Positions 15,764-24,037 of a stretch of DNA of 64,000 bases are shown one piece after another. The DNA comes from an uncultured Bacteroidales bacterium. GTDB lineage: Bacteria; Bacteroidota; Bacteroidia; Bacteroidales; P3. How positions within the stretch are numbered: position 1 is the first letter of the stretch; each line of letters begins with the position of its first letter. The notes under the pieces are model-generated. The model searched no databases, was not told the origin of the DNA, and saw nothing but the letters and a program-made list of their open reading frames with translations. Made by a program: the position numbers and the translations under genes. Location: positions 1 to 64,000 of the forward strand of contig ONJY01000013.1 of NCBI GenBank assembly GCA_900318275.1, given 5' to 3'.

Positions 15764-15866
15764 AAAAAAGGGCAAGCTGTTTATATCGCACCGCTACAAC
15801 CAAACACCCTTGCTGTATTCCTACCCTGGGGGATTCAATGGGAGCTGGTCGTATAAGACTTGCCCA
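15764..15866 (-). ncRNA. ffs: Signal recognition particle RNA (small bacterial type)
   Basis: Read on the minus strand, the segment begins GGGCAAGTC and ends CAGCTTGCCC followed by a run of six T, so the 5' and 3' ends pair. The apical part contains CCCCCAGGGTAGGAATACAG followed by CAAGGG, which matches the conserved SRP helix 8: CCAGG, then the G-GAA-type tetraloop, then AGCAAGG. A promoter with TTTG-N19-TATCTTTG lies 53-83 bases upstream. The RNA partners Ffh in membrane protein targeting. The exact 5' end is uncertain because the leader 15867-15910 could be processed. Confidence 0.85.
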
Positions 15867-15918
15867 ACCCTATGATATACAGGCGATAGCCTGCAACCGT
15901 TGTCTCTCTTTCGGAATG

Positions 15919-15949
15919 CAAAGATACGAAAATATTTATATCTGGCAAA
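15919..15949 (-). promoter_or_regulatory. Promoter of the SRP RNA (and possibly prfB)
   Basis: Minus strand: TTTG (15949-15946), 19 bases, TATCTTTG (15926-15919). It lies between the priA stop and the SRP RNA and is a textbook Bacteroidota promoter. Confidence 0.8.
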
Positions 15950-15964
15950 AAATATTTTTGCTTG

Positions 15965-18430
15965 TCAGCAGGGGTCGACGTCGAAATGGACGGCGACGCG
16001 TGCCCATCCTTCCTGCTTCGTGAGGTCGTCGGCCATCTGCATCATCAGCCGTTTGGCGTCGGCGATGGCTTCGCTGCGCTCGAAGCGAACGGTGACGATC
16101 TTGAGGTAGAGCGCGCGAATGCGGCTCACGAGCGGGTATTCGGGTCCCATGACGCGCTGTCCGAAGGCGCCGCGCAGCTGCAGCGCCAGCCAGTCGGCGG
16201 CGGCGTTGAGCACCTCGCTGTCACGGTGCTTGAGGGTTATCTCCACCAGGCGGTAGTAGGGCGGATAGCGGAAGACGCGCCGCTCGTTGTCCTGGTCGTG
16301 GTAGAGGCCTTCGTAGTCGTTGTCTTCCACTTTCTGCAGCAGCTGGTGCCCGGGGTTGTAGGTCTGGATGATTACCCGTCCGGCATCGCCGTGACGTCCG
16401 GCGCGGCCGCTGACCTGCGTCATCTGCTGATAGGCACGCTCGTAGCTGCGGAAGTTGGGGTAGTTGATGAGGTTGTCGGCGTTGACGATGCCCACAACGC
16501 TGACATGCTCGAAGTCGAGGCCTTTGGTGACCATCTGGGTGCCTACGAGGATATCTATGCGTCGTTCGGCGAAGTCGTTGAGCAGCTCGATGTACTGGTT
16601 TTTCTGCAGCGTGCTGTCGAGGTCCATGCGTGCCACGCGTGCTTCGGGGAACATAATCTGAAGATCCTCCTCGACGCGCTCGGTGCCGATGCCGGCCATG
16701 CGGATGTGCGTCGAATGGCAGGCGGGACATTCCGACGGCACGGGTATGCTGTAGCCGCAGTAGTGGCAGCGGAGCGAGTTGGTGGCCTTGTGGTAGACGA
16801 GCGACACGTCGCAATGCACGCATTGCGGTATGTGGTGGCAGTCGTCGCATTCGAGCCTTAGGGAGAAGCCCCTGCGGTTCTGGAACAGTATAACCTGCTG
16901 CCGTGCGGCGAGGGCGTCGCGGATGGCGTTGAGCAGCGTGTCGCTGAAGTGGCCGTGCACTTCGCCCTGCCGCTGAGCCTGCTTCATGTCTACCACGTCG
17001 ACCTGCGGCAGACGGAATCCGCCGTATCGCTGTGTGATGGTGGCGAGGGCGTACTTGCCTGCGAGGGCGTTGTGGTAGCTCTCGATGCTCGGGGTGGCAC
17101 TGCCGAGCACGGTGCGGGCGCCCCAGAGGCGTGCCAGGTAGATGGCGGCGTCGCGTCCGTGATAGCGCGGAGCGGGGTCCTGCTGCTTGTAGGAGGCGTC
17201 GTGTTCCTCGTCGACGATGACGAGGCCGAGGTCGTTGAAGGGTAGGAAGAGTGCGCTGCGTGCACCCAGCAGCACCTGGTAGCGGCCGGAGCCTTCCTTG
17301 AGGGCTGTGCGGCGCCACACCTCGACGCGCTGGCTGGCCGAGAAACGCGAGTGGTAGACGCCCACCCTGTCGCCGAAATGGCGCCGCAGACGGTTGATAA
17401 TCTGCGCCGTCAGCGCTATCTCGGGCAGGAGGAAGAGTACCTGCCTGCCGGCACGCACCTGCTCGTCTATCAGCTTGATGTACACCTCGGTCTTGCCGCT
17501 CGACGTGACGCCGTAGAGCAGGGATGTCTCGCGGTATTTCTCGTGGGCGATGGTGTCGTAGGCCGCCTGCTGCTCTTCGTTGAGCACGATGCTCGATGCT
17601 GGCACGATGCTGTCGTCGTCGACGTGCGCCAGACGGCTTTCGACGCGCTCTTCGGTGAGCAGCACGCCGTTCTTGATGAGTGTCTGCAGCGACGACCCCT
17701 GCGGCAGTTCGCGCTTGGGTACCAGCTCTTTGCCGAAGCCGGACATCGTCATGAAGCGCATCATCAGCTCCACCTGCTTGGTGCGCTTCTTGGCCTCGAG
17801 TTCGTCGAAGAGACGACGCTGTGCTTCCTCGGTGGCGTAGTCGTCGGCCAGGCGCACGTAGGTGGATTTGCGGGGCACGAAACGCTCGCGCAGCTCCTCG
17901 TCCATGACCACCACCTCGCGTTCCATCATGGTGCGCATCAGGGGCATAATCTTCTGGATGCCAAGTGCGCGGCTGATGTCGTCGACGCGCATCACGGGGT
18001 GGTCGGTGAGCAGGTTGACCACCTGCAGCTCGTAGTTGGAGAGCCGCGAGAGGTCGCCGTCGAAGTCGGGGTGTATGCTTACGGCGCTCTCGCTGGCCAG
18101 TTTCATGCCGGCAGGGAGTGCCACCGCCATCACGTCGCCCGGGTAGCACATGTAGTAGGAGGCCATCCACTCCCAGAAAAGCATCTGGCGCTCGGTGACT
18201 AGGGGCTGTTCGTCGAGCACGCCGAGGATGTATTTGGCGCGCCATTTGGGCGCTTCGGTATGCAGACGGCGCACGAGGGCGGAATACATGCGTTTCTGCC
18301 CGAACTGCACCACCACGCGGACGCCCACAGCCACCTCGTCGCGCATCTCGCGCGGCACCCTATAGGTGTAGGTGCCAGGTAGATGCAACGGCAGCAGCAC
18401 GTCGGCATAGTATACTTCGACCTCGTCCAT
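15965..18430 (-). CDS. priA: Primosomal replication-restart helicase PriA
   Basis: PriA recognises stalled forks and reloads the replicative helicase. ATG 18430 (MDEVEVYYADVLLPLHLPGT) gives 821 residues with the N-terminal 3'-end-binding domain and Walker A GVTSSGKTEVYIK. The DEEH box is in VIVDEEHDASYKQQDPAPRY. A zinc module follows (CDDCHHIPQCVHCDVSL and CHYCGYSIPVPSECPAC, eight Cys), then a C-terminal helicase domain with GTQMVTKGLDFEHVSVVGIV. An in-frame ATG 21 codons upstream is less likely because the -7 box TACCTTTG sits between the two (18446-18439). The chosen start leaves a leader of about five bases. Confidence 0.96.
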   Translation of the reverse strand: MDEVEVYYADVLLPLHLPGTYTYRVPREMRDEVAVGVRVVVQFGQKRMYSALVRRLHTEAPKWRAKYILGVLDEQPLVTERQMLFWEWMASYYMCYPGDVMAVALPAGMKLASESAVSIHPDFDGDLSRLSNYELQVVNLLTDHPVMRVDDISRALGIQKIMPLMRTMMEREVVVMDEELRERFVPRKSTYVRLADDYATEEAQRRLFDELEAKKRTKQVELMMRFMTMSGFGKELVPKRELPQGSSLQTLIKNGVLLTEERVESRLAHVDDDSIVPASSIVLNEEQQAAYDTIAHEKYRETSLLYGVTSSGKTEVYIKLIDEQVRAGRQVLFLLPEIALTAQIINRLRRHFGDRVGVYHSRFSASQRVEVWRRTALKEGSGRYQVLLGARSALFLPFNDLGLVIVDEEHDASYKQQDPAPRYHGRDAAIYLARLWGARTVLGSATPSIESYHNALAGKYALATITQRYGGFRLPQVDVVDMKQAQRQGEVHGHFSDTLLNAIRDALAARQQVILFQNRRGFSLRLECDDCHHIPQCVHCDVSLVYHKATNSLRCHYCGYSIPVPSECPACHSTHIRMAGIGTERVEEDLQIMFPEARVARMDLDSTLQKNQYIELLNDFAERRIDILVGTQMVTKGLDFEHVSVVGIVNADNLINYPNFRSYERAYQQMTQVSGRAGRHGDAGRVIIQTYNPGHQLLQKVEDNDYEGLYHDQDNERRVFRYPPYYRLVEITLKHRDSEVLNAAADWLALQLRGAFGQRVMGPEYPLVSRIRALYLKIVTVRFERSEAIADAKRLMMQMADDLTKQEGWARVAVHFDVDPC

Positions 18431-18438
18431 AACGGCTG

Positions 18439-18446
18439 CAAAGGTA
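18439..18446 (-). promoter_or_regulatory. -7 box for priA giving a near-leaderless mRNA
   Basis: Minus-strand TACCTTTG ends 8 bases before the ATG at 18430. With initiation a few bases past the box, the 5' leader would be about five bases or fewer. No good -33 TTTG is seen. Confidence 0.5.
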
Positions 18447-18562
18447 CGACTATTTTTCCATACGCCGAAGCATTTTTTATCCACCGTCGGCATTGGAAGG
18501 CAATCTTGCCGGCCGAGGGTTGCCGTCGGGTCATATTTGGGTTGCTGTCCCTACGGAGCCGG

Positions 18563-18803
18563 TACGGCAGTTCTTCAGTACTTCAACGATATTTCTTCAG
18601 TAGTTCTTCAGTTATATACTGAAATACTACTGAAGAAATGCCGTAGCGGGGCGTAGCTGGGAGTTTTGAATTAGGAGTTGTGGGGTGTTGTGGCCGTTTA
18701 GTAGCCGTTACGAAAATTGAGAATTGACAATTGAAAATTGAGAATTGAAAATTGGTGAGGGGGTCTTATGGCCGTCTTGTAGCCGTTTAGTAGCCGTTAA
18801 GGT
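18563..18803 (-). repeat. Composite repeat, copy 2 (reverse orientation), with GAATTGA heptamers
   Basis: The hairpin part is ACGGCA (18564) to TGCCGT (18644) with nested TTCTTCAGTA repeats. It is followed by a heptamer spacer (18656-18688), reverse 11-mers (18690-18708), six GAATTGA-type heptamers (18717-18757) and more 11-mers (18766-18803). In reverse complement, 18595-18710 aligns with copy 1 at 12427-12566. The gene-free stretch 18431-18986 contains this, plus an AT palindrome (ATAATATAATATATTAT, about 18849-18865) and the next promoter. Confidence 0.85.
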
Positions 18804-18947
18804 GGGGTTAAGGACAGATGATGGGGTTGGGAAAAGTTTTTTTTCGCATCATAATATAATATATTATGCGAATGCGCGTTATGTGTATCAATAAAGGGAT
18901 GTTGAAAACTTTATCGCGCGAGGAGGCTCGGAAAGCGAAAAAAAGTG

Positions 18948-18955
18948 TATTTTTG
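18948..18955 (+). promoter_or_regulatory. -7 box for the DUF3276 gene
   Basis: TATTTTTG at 18948-18955 lies 31 bases before the ATG at 18987. The preceding AAAAAAAGTG resembles the ftcD promoter, but the -33 TTTG is missing. Confidence 0.55.
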
Positions 18956-18986
18956 CAGTCGAAATGTTGAACCAACAATAACAACA

Positions 18987-19325
18987 ATGGAGAACCAAGA
19001 GAACAGAAAAGAAGAGCTCTACAGTCAGGCGATACCTGCCGGCAAACGTAGATATTTCTTCGATGTGAAAGAGACGAGAGGCGGTGACAAGTTCATCACC
19101 ATCACCGAGAGCCGCAAGCTCTTCAACAACAACACGGGTGACTTCTATTTTGAGAAGAACAAGATGTTCCTGTACAAGGAGGATTTCGACAAGTTCCGCC
19201 AGGGGCTTGAGAACGCCTTCTCGTTCATCGAGACGGGCATCGTGCCGCCGCCGGTGGTGGTTGAGGACGGCTACCGCGCCGACGACACCGACAGCAAACT
19301 TGAGGAGATAGATTTTAAGTTCTAA
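18987..19325 (+). CDS. DUF3276 PUR-alpha-like nucleic-acid-binding protein
   Basis: The 112-residue protein starts [20 protein letters not shown] and contains the PUR-domain core [20 protein letters not shown] then [20 protein letters not shown]. This is the DUF3276 family, related to eukaryotic Pur-alpha, which binds single-stranded DNA or RNA. Length is normal, and an upstream in-frame non-ATG extension is rejected because it covers the promoter. It ends 13 bases before parA, so it may be cotranscribed with the partition genes. A role in DNA or RNA handling is the family expectation only. Confidence 0.88.
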   Translation: MENQENRKEELYSQAIPAGKRRYFFDVKETRGGDKFITITESRKLFNNNTGDFYFEKNKMFLYKEDFDKFRQGLENAFSFIETGIVPPPVVVEDGYRADDTDSKLEEIDFKF

Positions 19326-19338
19326 GCAACAGAGAGAA

Positions 19339-20112
19339 ATGGGAAAGATAATATCCATAGCCAACCAGAAGGGCGGAGTGGGGAAGACCACGACGGCGGT
19401 GAACCTCTCGGCGGCGCTTGCCGTGCTTGAGAAGAAGGTGCTGCTGGTGGATTGCGACCCGCAGGCCAACGCCACTTCGGGCATGGGCATAGACCCCGAC
19501 GGCTTGGAAAAGAGTGTGTACGAGTGCATCCTCGGTCAGGCCGACGCACGCGACATCATCATGGAGACCGACACGCCGAACCTGTCGCTGCTGCCCACGC
19601 GCATCGACCTTGTGGGTGCCGAGGTGGAGCTCATCAACGAGAAGGGCCGCGAGCAATTCCTGAGCCGCGCGCTGGCGGGTGTGAGGGACGACTACGACTA
19701 TGTCATCATCGACTGTTCGCCGTCGCTGGGCCTGATAACCATCAACGCCTTGACGGCGTCGGATTCGGTGATAATACCGATACAGAGCGAGTATTTCGCC
19801 CTTGAGGGATTGGGCAAGCTGCTCAACACGGTGCGCATCGTGCAGACGCGCCTCAACCCGCAGCTCTCCATCGAGGGCTTGCTGATAACGATGTACGACA
19901 ACCGTCTGCGTCTGGCGCGCCAGGTGGTGGAGGATGTGCGTGACCACTTCAAGCAGCTGGTTTTCGACACGCTCATCTATCGCAACACCAAGCTGGCGGA
20001 GGCGCCGAGCTACGGCAAGAGCATCATCATGCACGACGCTGCGTCGACGGGTGCGGTGAACTACCTCAACCTGGCGATGGAGATACTCAGGAGAAACAAG
20101 AAAAGTGAATAG
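19339..20112 (+). CDS. parA: Chromosome partitioning ATPase ParA (Soj)
   Basis: ParA is a deviant Walker ATPase that moves ParB-parS complexes on the nucleoid. The 257-residue protein has the deviant Walker [14 protein letters not shown] at residues 11-23, Walker A' [16 protein letters not shown], and a Walker B-type [19 protein letters not shown]. Length and lack of an N-terminal DNA-binding domain indicate the chromosomal Soj type. It is followed by parB after a 63-base gap filled with heptamer repeats. I could not find a canonical parS palindrome in the window. Confidence 0.96.
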   Translation: MGKIISIANQKGGVGKTTTAVNLSAALAVLEKKVLLVDCDPQANATSGMGIDPDGLEKSVYECILGQADARDIIMETDTPNLSLLPTRIDLVGAEVELINEKGREQFLSRALAGVRDDYDYVIIDCSPSLGLITINALTASDSVIIPIQSEYFALEGLGKLLNTVRIVQTRLNPQLSIEGLLITMYDNRLRLARQVVEDVRDHFKQLVFDTLIYRNTKLAEAPSYGKSIIMHDAASTGAVNYLNLAMEILRRNKKSE

Positions 20113-20170
20113 TGGAAAGTGACCAGTGGCCAGTGGTAAGTGATTGGTGGCCAGTGGTAAAGTAGATAAG
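20113..20170 (+). repeat. CCAGTGG-type heptamers between parA and parB
   Basis: Degenerate heptamers of the CCAGTGG / TAAGTGA / TTGGTGG type fill the space between the parA stop and the parB start. The same type occurs inverted at 29205-29240 and 29880-29910. Confidence 0.75.
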
Positions 20171-20175
20171 AAAGA

Positions 20176-21054
20176 ATGGCAACAAAACCGAAGAATGGAG
20201 GCTTGGGACGCGGACTTGGGTCCATACTGCCCGACATAGCCGACCTGGAACCTGAAGGCAAGAAGACGGCCACAGCGGTGAGCATGGTGGCGATAAGCAA
20301 GATAAGCCCCAACCCGTACCAGCCGCGCAAGGAATTCGACGACAACGAGCTCGAGGAGTTGGCGCAGAGCATCAAGCAGCAGGGAGTCATCACGCCAGTG
20401 ACGCTGCGCCAGATGCCCGACGGCAGCTACCAGCTGGTGGCCGGCGAACGCCGTTTGCGCGCCAGCAAGCTGGCAGGCCTGAAGGAGCTGCCCGCCTATG
20501 TGCGTACGGCTACGGACATTCAGATGATGGAGATGGCCCTGGTGGAGAACATACAGCGGTCGGACCTCAACGCCATCGAGGTGGCGCTGGCTTACAAACA
20601 GCTCATCGAGGAATGCCGCTTGACGCAGGACCAGCTCAGCGAGAAGGTTGGCAAGGACCGCTCGACGATAAGCAACTACCTGCGTCTGCTGGGCTTGCCC
20701 GCCGAGACGCAGGAGGCTCTCGGTGCCGGACGCATCAGCATGGCACATGCGCGTGTGCTGGCCGGCGTCGAGGACGAGGAGCGTCACGCCGAGATACTGC
20801 ACGCCATCGTGGAGCGCCACCTGTCGGTGCATCAGGCTGAGGAGATGGCCAAACAGGCAAAGGCCAAACCCAAGGTGCAGGTGTCGCGTCGCGGCGAGCT
20901 GCCGTCGTTGCACAGCGCCGCACAGAGCCGCCTGAAAGACCGCCTGCAGTCGACGGTGGAAATCAAGCGCTCGCAGCGTGGCAAGGGTACGCTGACTATC
21001 TGCTTCAACTCAGACAGCGACTTCGAGCGCATACTGGCGCTGATAGAGAAATGA
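20176..21054 (+). CDS. parB: Chromosome partitioning protein ParB
   Basis: ParB binds parS near the origin and spreads as a CTP-dependent clamp. The 292-residue protein has the CTP-binding ParB domain with GERRLRASKLAGLKELPAYV and ENIQRSDLNAIEVALAYKQL. The helix-turn-helix LSEKVGKDRSTISNYLRLLG follows, then a C-terminal dimerisation region. An N-terminal KNGGLGRGLGSILPD motif is the ParA-stimulating box common in ParB. Its stop overlaps the DUF5683 start (ATGA). All expected parts are present. Confidence 0.96.
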   Translation: MATKPKNGGLGRGLGSILPDIADLEPEGKKTATAVSMVAISKISPNPYQPRKEFDDNELEELAQSIKQQGVITPVTLRQMPDGSYQLVAGERRLRASKLAGLKELPAYVRTATDIQMMEMALVENIQRSDLNAIEVALAYKQLIEECRLTQDQLSEKVGKDRSTISNYLRLLGLPAETQEALGAGRISMAHARVLAGVEDEERHAEILHAIVERHLSVHQAEEMAKQAKAKPKVQVSRRGELPSLHSAAQSRLKDRLQSTVEIKRSQRGKGTLTICFNSDSDFERILALIEK

Positions 21055-21566
21055 GACGTCTGCTGCTCTTGATATTGCTCGTCCTGCCGCTCGGCACCAC
21101 AGCGCAGCTGTCGGAATACGAGGAGCACTCGCCCGATGTGGCGTTGCGCTGGTCGCTGCTGCCGGGAGCGGGACAGATATACAACGAGCAGGCGTGGAAG
21201 GTGCCGATAATCTATGCCGCCTTTGCAGGTGTGGGATACTTCATCTACGACAACTACAAGGCCATGCACCTCTTCAAGGACGAGTACCTGTATCGCGTCA
21301 ACCACGACGACGCCACCCAGAACCCCGACTACGCCTCGTACCCCACAAGCAACATCGCGGAGCTCTACAACTCGTACAACCGCAATTTCCAGCTGATGAT
21401 TATCATCGCTGCCGGCATCTACGGGCTTAACCTGCTCGACGCCTACGTCTTCGGACATCTGTTCAACTTCAGCATCGACGACGACATAAGCCTCAACGTG
21501 GTGCCTGCCGTGCAGCCGACGCCCATGGGGTGGTACCCGACGGTAGGGGTGGGGTTGACGTTCTGA
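21051..21566 (+). CDS. DUF5683 membrane protein
   Basis: The 171-residue product has a signal peptide (MRRLLLLILLVLPLGTTAQ) and the DUF5683 core, WSLLPGAGQIYNEQAWKVPI, followed by helices at about 56-73 and 110-128. It ends in a short beta-rich tail (WYPTVGVGLTF). DUF5683 proteins regularly follow parB in Bacteroidota. Molecular function is unknown. Start ATG 21051 overlaps the parB stop by four bases, so translation is likely coupled. Confidence 0.88.
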   Translation: MRRLLLLILLVLPLGTTAQLSEYEEHSPDVALRWSLLPGAGQIYNEQAWKVPIIYAAFAGVGYFIYDNYKAMHLFKDEYLYRVNHDDATQNPDYASYPTSNIAELYNSYNRNFQLMIIIAAGIYGLNLLDAYVFGHLFNFSIDDDISLNVVPAVQPTPMGWYPTVGVGLTF

Positions 21567-21614
21567 GCACAATAACCAAAAATTGCAAACAAAACAGATA
21601 ACACATTAAACGAT

Positions 21615-22331
21615 ATGACAAGCAAACTTCTTATGATTCAAAGCGACATGTCCACGGTGGTAGACACCATGGGCGAAGCTGTCGGCGAGACCGTTGCCGC
21701 CCCCGAGCGCATCACGTTGTGGGACATGGCCCTCAACGGCGGATGGATTATGCTGGTGCTGGCGTTGCTGCTGGTGCTGGCCATCTACGTGTTCGTGGAG
21801 CGCTACCTCACGTTGAGCACAGCCCTCAAGGGTGAGGCCGACAACCAGTTTATGGAAGAGATTCGCGAGCATGTGCACAAAGGCGAGCTCGACGCCGCCC
21901 GCAACCTCGCCAAGGAGACCGAGACCCCGCTGGGACGCATGATCAACAAGGGTTTCTCGCGCCTCGGGCGTCCGCTGCCCGACATCCAGGCGGCCATAGA
22001 GAACGAAGGCCAGCTTGAGGTGGCACGACTGGAGAAGCATGTGTCGCTGGTGGCTACGGTGGCTTCGCTGGGCCCCATGATCGGCTTCCTCGGCACCGTG
22101 ACGGGCATGATCACCGCCTTCCAGGAGATGGCATACGCCGGCAACAACATCGACATCAGCCTCCTCTCCACGGGTATCTACCAGGCAATGGTGACCACCG
22201 TCGGCGGCCTCATAGTCGGCATCGTGTGCTACTTCCTGCACAACCTGCTGGTGAACCGCATCAGCAAGGTGGTGTTTGAGCTGGAGGTGCGCGCCAACGA
22301 GTTCATGGACCTCCTTCACGAACCAGCATAA
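21615..22331 (+). CDS. exbB: ExbB/TolQ-type proton channel subunit
   Basis: Part of the ExbB-ExbD-TonB motor that passes proton-motive force to outer-membrane transporters. The 238-residue protein has an N-terminal extension, a first helix at about 39-58 (GGWIMLVLALLLVLAIYVFV), a cytoplasmic domain, and the conserved MotA/TolQ region LVATVASLGPMIGFLGTVTG. A final helix TTVGGLIVGIVCYFLHNLLV follows. Followed by exbD and a TonB-like gene in the usual order. An 86-base gap to exbD is filled by GGTTATG/CAATAAC heptamers. Confidence 0.93.
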   Translation: MTSKLLMIQSDMSTVVDTMGEAVGETVAAPERITLWDMALNGGWIMLVLALLLVLAIYVFVERYLTLSTALKGEADNQFMEEIREHVHKGELDAARNLAKETETPLGRMINKGFSRLGRPLPDIQAAIENEGQLEVARLEKHVSLVATVASLGPMIGFLGTVTGMITAFQEMAYAGNNIDISLLSTGIYQAMVTTVGGLIVGIVCYFLHNLLVNRISKVVFELEVRANEFMDLLHEPA

Positions 22332-22335
22332 AAGT

Positions 22336-22410
22336 TTATGGGTTAGAGGTTATGGGTTATGGACAGCCGCGTCAGCCCTCAATAACCAATAACCTATAAA
22401 CAATAACCAT
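22336..22410 (+). repeat. Inverted GGTTATG / CAATAAC heptamers between exbB and exbD
   Basis: GGTTAGA, GGTTATG, GGTTATG (22343-22363) face CAATAAC, CAATAAC, CTATAAA, CAATAAC (22380-22408). The two sets can pair, putting a hairpin within the operon. Confidence 0.75.
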
Positions 22411-22417
22411 TACCATT

Positions 22418-22834
22418 ATGATCAAGAGTCAGAACCAGATAAAGATAGAGACGTCGTCGTCGAGCATGAGCGACTTGGTGTTCCTGCTACTCATCTTCTT
22501 CATGATTACGTCGACGCTCATCAGCCCCAACGCCGTGAAGCTGCTGCTGCCCGAGAGCAACAGCAAGACGATGGCCAAGGAGAGTGTGACGGTGTACATC
22601 GACGAGAGCCACAACTTCTATGTGGAGAACGACATCCCCATAGTGCCGGCGGAGCTTGAGTCGTATCTGCGCACCAGTATCGCCGCCGACGAGACGGAGG
22701 CCTGCATAGTGCTCCGCGCCGACAAGACGGTGCCTGTGCAGGATGTGGTGCAGGTCATCGACGCCGTCAACAGTATCAATGCCGCAGGTGGCACCAAGCA
22801 CAAGGTGATTCTTGCCACCTCGCCCAAGAAGTAA
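22418..22834 (+). CDS. exbD: ExbD/TolR-type biopolymer transport protein
   Basis: The 138-residue protein has the ExbD layout: a short cytoplasmic N-terminus, one helix (about 19-36, SDLVFLLLIFFMITSTLISP) with the essential Asp (SMSDLVF), and a periplasmic domain. The latter ends INAAGGTKHKVILATSPKK. It forms the channel with the upstream ExbB and couples it to the TonB-like protein encoded next. Only one exbD is present, whereas many Bacteroidota have two in tandem. Confidence 0.93.
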   Translation: MIKSQNQIKIETSSSSMSDLVFLLLIFFMITSTLISPNAVKLLLPESNSKTMAKESVTVYIDESHNFYVENDIPIVPAELESYLRTSIAADETEACIVLRADKTVPVQDVVQVIDAVNSINAAGGTKHKVILATSPKK

Positions 22835-22847
22835 CGACATACGACGT

Positions 22848-23582
22848 ATGAACAACAGAATCATATCAGGCATCATCACCGCCGTCATCATGGCTGTGGT
22901 TGTGGCTGTGTTGCTGGCCTTCGGCTATGACCCGCCCGACCCGCCGATACCCGAGGAGGGTGTGGAGGTGAACCTTGGCGACAGCGACTACGGCATGGGT
23001 GACGACGCCCAGCCGGCAAGTACGGCGGCAGCCACACAGGCGCCGTCGACGCCCAACCAGGTGGCCACGCAGCATGCCGAGCCTACGCCCAACATCGGTG
23101 CCAGCACCAGCGAAGGCAACACCGTGAAGCCCGTCGCCGAGCAGCCGAAAGAGGTGGTGAAGGAGCCGGAGATTAACAAGAACGCCCTCTTCACGGGTCG
23201 GCGTAACCGTCAAAGCGGTGACGGCAGCCAGGGTATAGCCGGCGGCACTGGCGACCAAGGCAAGCCCAACGGCAACCCCAACAGCAACAACTACACGGGC
23301 AACGGTGGCGGCAACGGGACGCCTTCCCTTAAAGGCCGTGACGTTGTTACGCTGCCCAAACCGCAGTACAACTCCAACCAACAGGGCCGCGTAGTTGTCA
23401 AGATTGTTGTTGATCAGCAGGGCCGTGTGACTCGTGCCGAATATGAGCCGAGCGGCTCTAATACTTCCAATGGCGACCTCGTGGCGAAAGCCATAGCAGC
23501 TGCCCGCAAGGCCCGCTTCAACGCCGACCCCAGCGCTCCTGAAGAGCAGAAGGGCACCATAACGTATATCTTCAAGATATGA
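22848..23582 (+). CDS. TonB-like energy transducer
   Basis: The start at ATG 22848 (MNNRIISGIITAVIMAVVVA) puts a single membrane anchor at residues 4-23. An in-frame start 12 codons upstream lies within exbD and is less likely. The 244-residue protein has a Pro/Ala/Gln- and Gly/Asn-rich periplasmic spacer and the TonB C-terminal domain GRVVVKIVVDQQGRVTRAEY ending KGTITYIFKI. It spans the periplasm and contacts TonB boxes of outer-membrane receptors. Its stop overlaps the start of the S4 gene (ATGA). Confidence 0.88.
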   Translation: MNNRIISGIITAVIMAVVVAVLLAFGYDPPDPPIPEEGVEVNLGDSDYGMGDDAQPASTAAATQAPSTPNQVATQHAEPTPNIGASTSEGNTVKPVAEQPKEVVKEPEINKNALFTGRRNRQSGDGSQGIAGGTGDQGKPNGNPNSNNYTGNGGGNGTPSLKGRDVVTLPKPQYNSNQQGRVVVKIVVDQQGRVTRAEYEPSGSNTSNGDLVAKAIAAARKARFNADPSAPEEQKGTITYIFKI

Positions 23583-23953
23583 GGCTCGACAAATATCTCT
23601 GGGCGGTGCGTCTCTACAAGACGCGTTCGATGGCTGCCGACGCCTGTGCCAACGGTCGGGTGAAGATGGCTGAAGGTGACGGCCGTGAGCTGAAGCCTTC
23701 GCACGACGTCAAGGTCGGCGAGCGCTACTCGCTCAACATCGACCAGCTGCACAAGGAAGTGGAGGTGCTGGCGCTGCCGCCCAACAGGGTGGGGGCTCCG
23801 CTGGTGCAGGGGTTCATGATTGACCGCACGCCGGCGGAAGAGTACGAGCGCATACGTATGGCACGCCAGTATGCCTTCGAGAAACGCGACCGCGGTGTGG
23901 GACGACCCACCAAGCGCGAACGCCGTGAGATAGAGGAGTTCAAGTACAAATAG
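23579..23953 (+). CDS. hslR: S4-domain RNA-binding protein, Hsp15 family
   Basis: Hsp15 binds 50S subunits that carry stalled nascent chains. The 124-residue product begins MRLDKYLWAVRLYKTRSMAA, the S4 fold start, with NGRVKMAEGDGRELKPSHDV as the second half. It ends in a long basic tail (KRDRGVGRPTKRERREIEEF). Length is normal. Its ATG overlaps the TonB stop, so it rides on the exbBD-tonB mRNA, and a terminator hairpin follows at once. Distinction from RqcP-like S4 proteins cannot be made from sequence alone. Confidence 0.85.
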   Translation: MRLDKYLWAVRLYKTRSMAADACANGRVKMAEGDGRELKPSHDVKVGERYSLNIDQLHKEVEVLALPPNRVGAPLVQGFMIDRTPAEEYERIRMARQYAFEKRDRGVGRPTKRERREIEEFKYK

Positions 23954-23982
23954 GAAAAATCCTCAAAAAAAGAGGAATTTTG
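23954..23982 (+). terminator. Rho-independent-like terminator after hslR
   Basis: A hairpin AAATCCTC / GAGGAATTT with an A-rich loop, followed by TTTTG, begins right after the hslR stop. Confidence 0.6.
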
Positions 23983-24037
23983 TGCAACGAGATGCAATAA
24001 ATGTCATTATTAAGATACAAAACTAACGATTGAGCCG

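Noticed and set aside
18430-18493. N-terminal extension of priA by 21 codons
   Set aside because: It would overlap the -7 promoter box, and the family N-terminus fits the later ATG.
20113-20175. A possible CRISPR-like or regulatory array between parA and parB
   Set aside because: Units are 7 bp and degenerate, without spacers; this is the general heptamer repeat, not a CRISPR.
19339-21054. A parS site near parAB
   Set aside because: I looked for the TGTTTCACGTGAAACA palindrome or close relatives and did not see one in the window.
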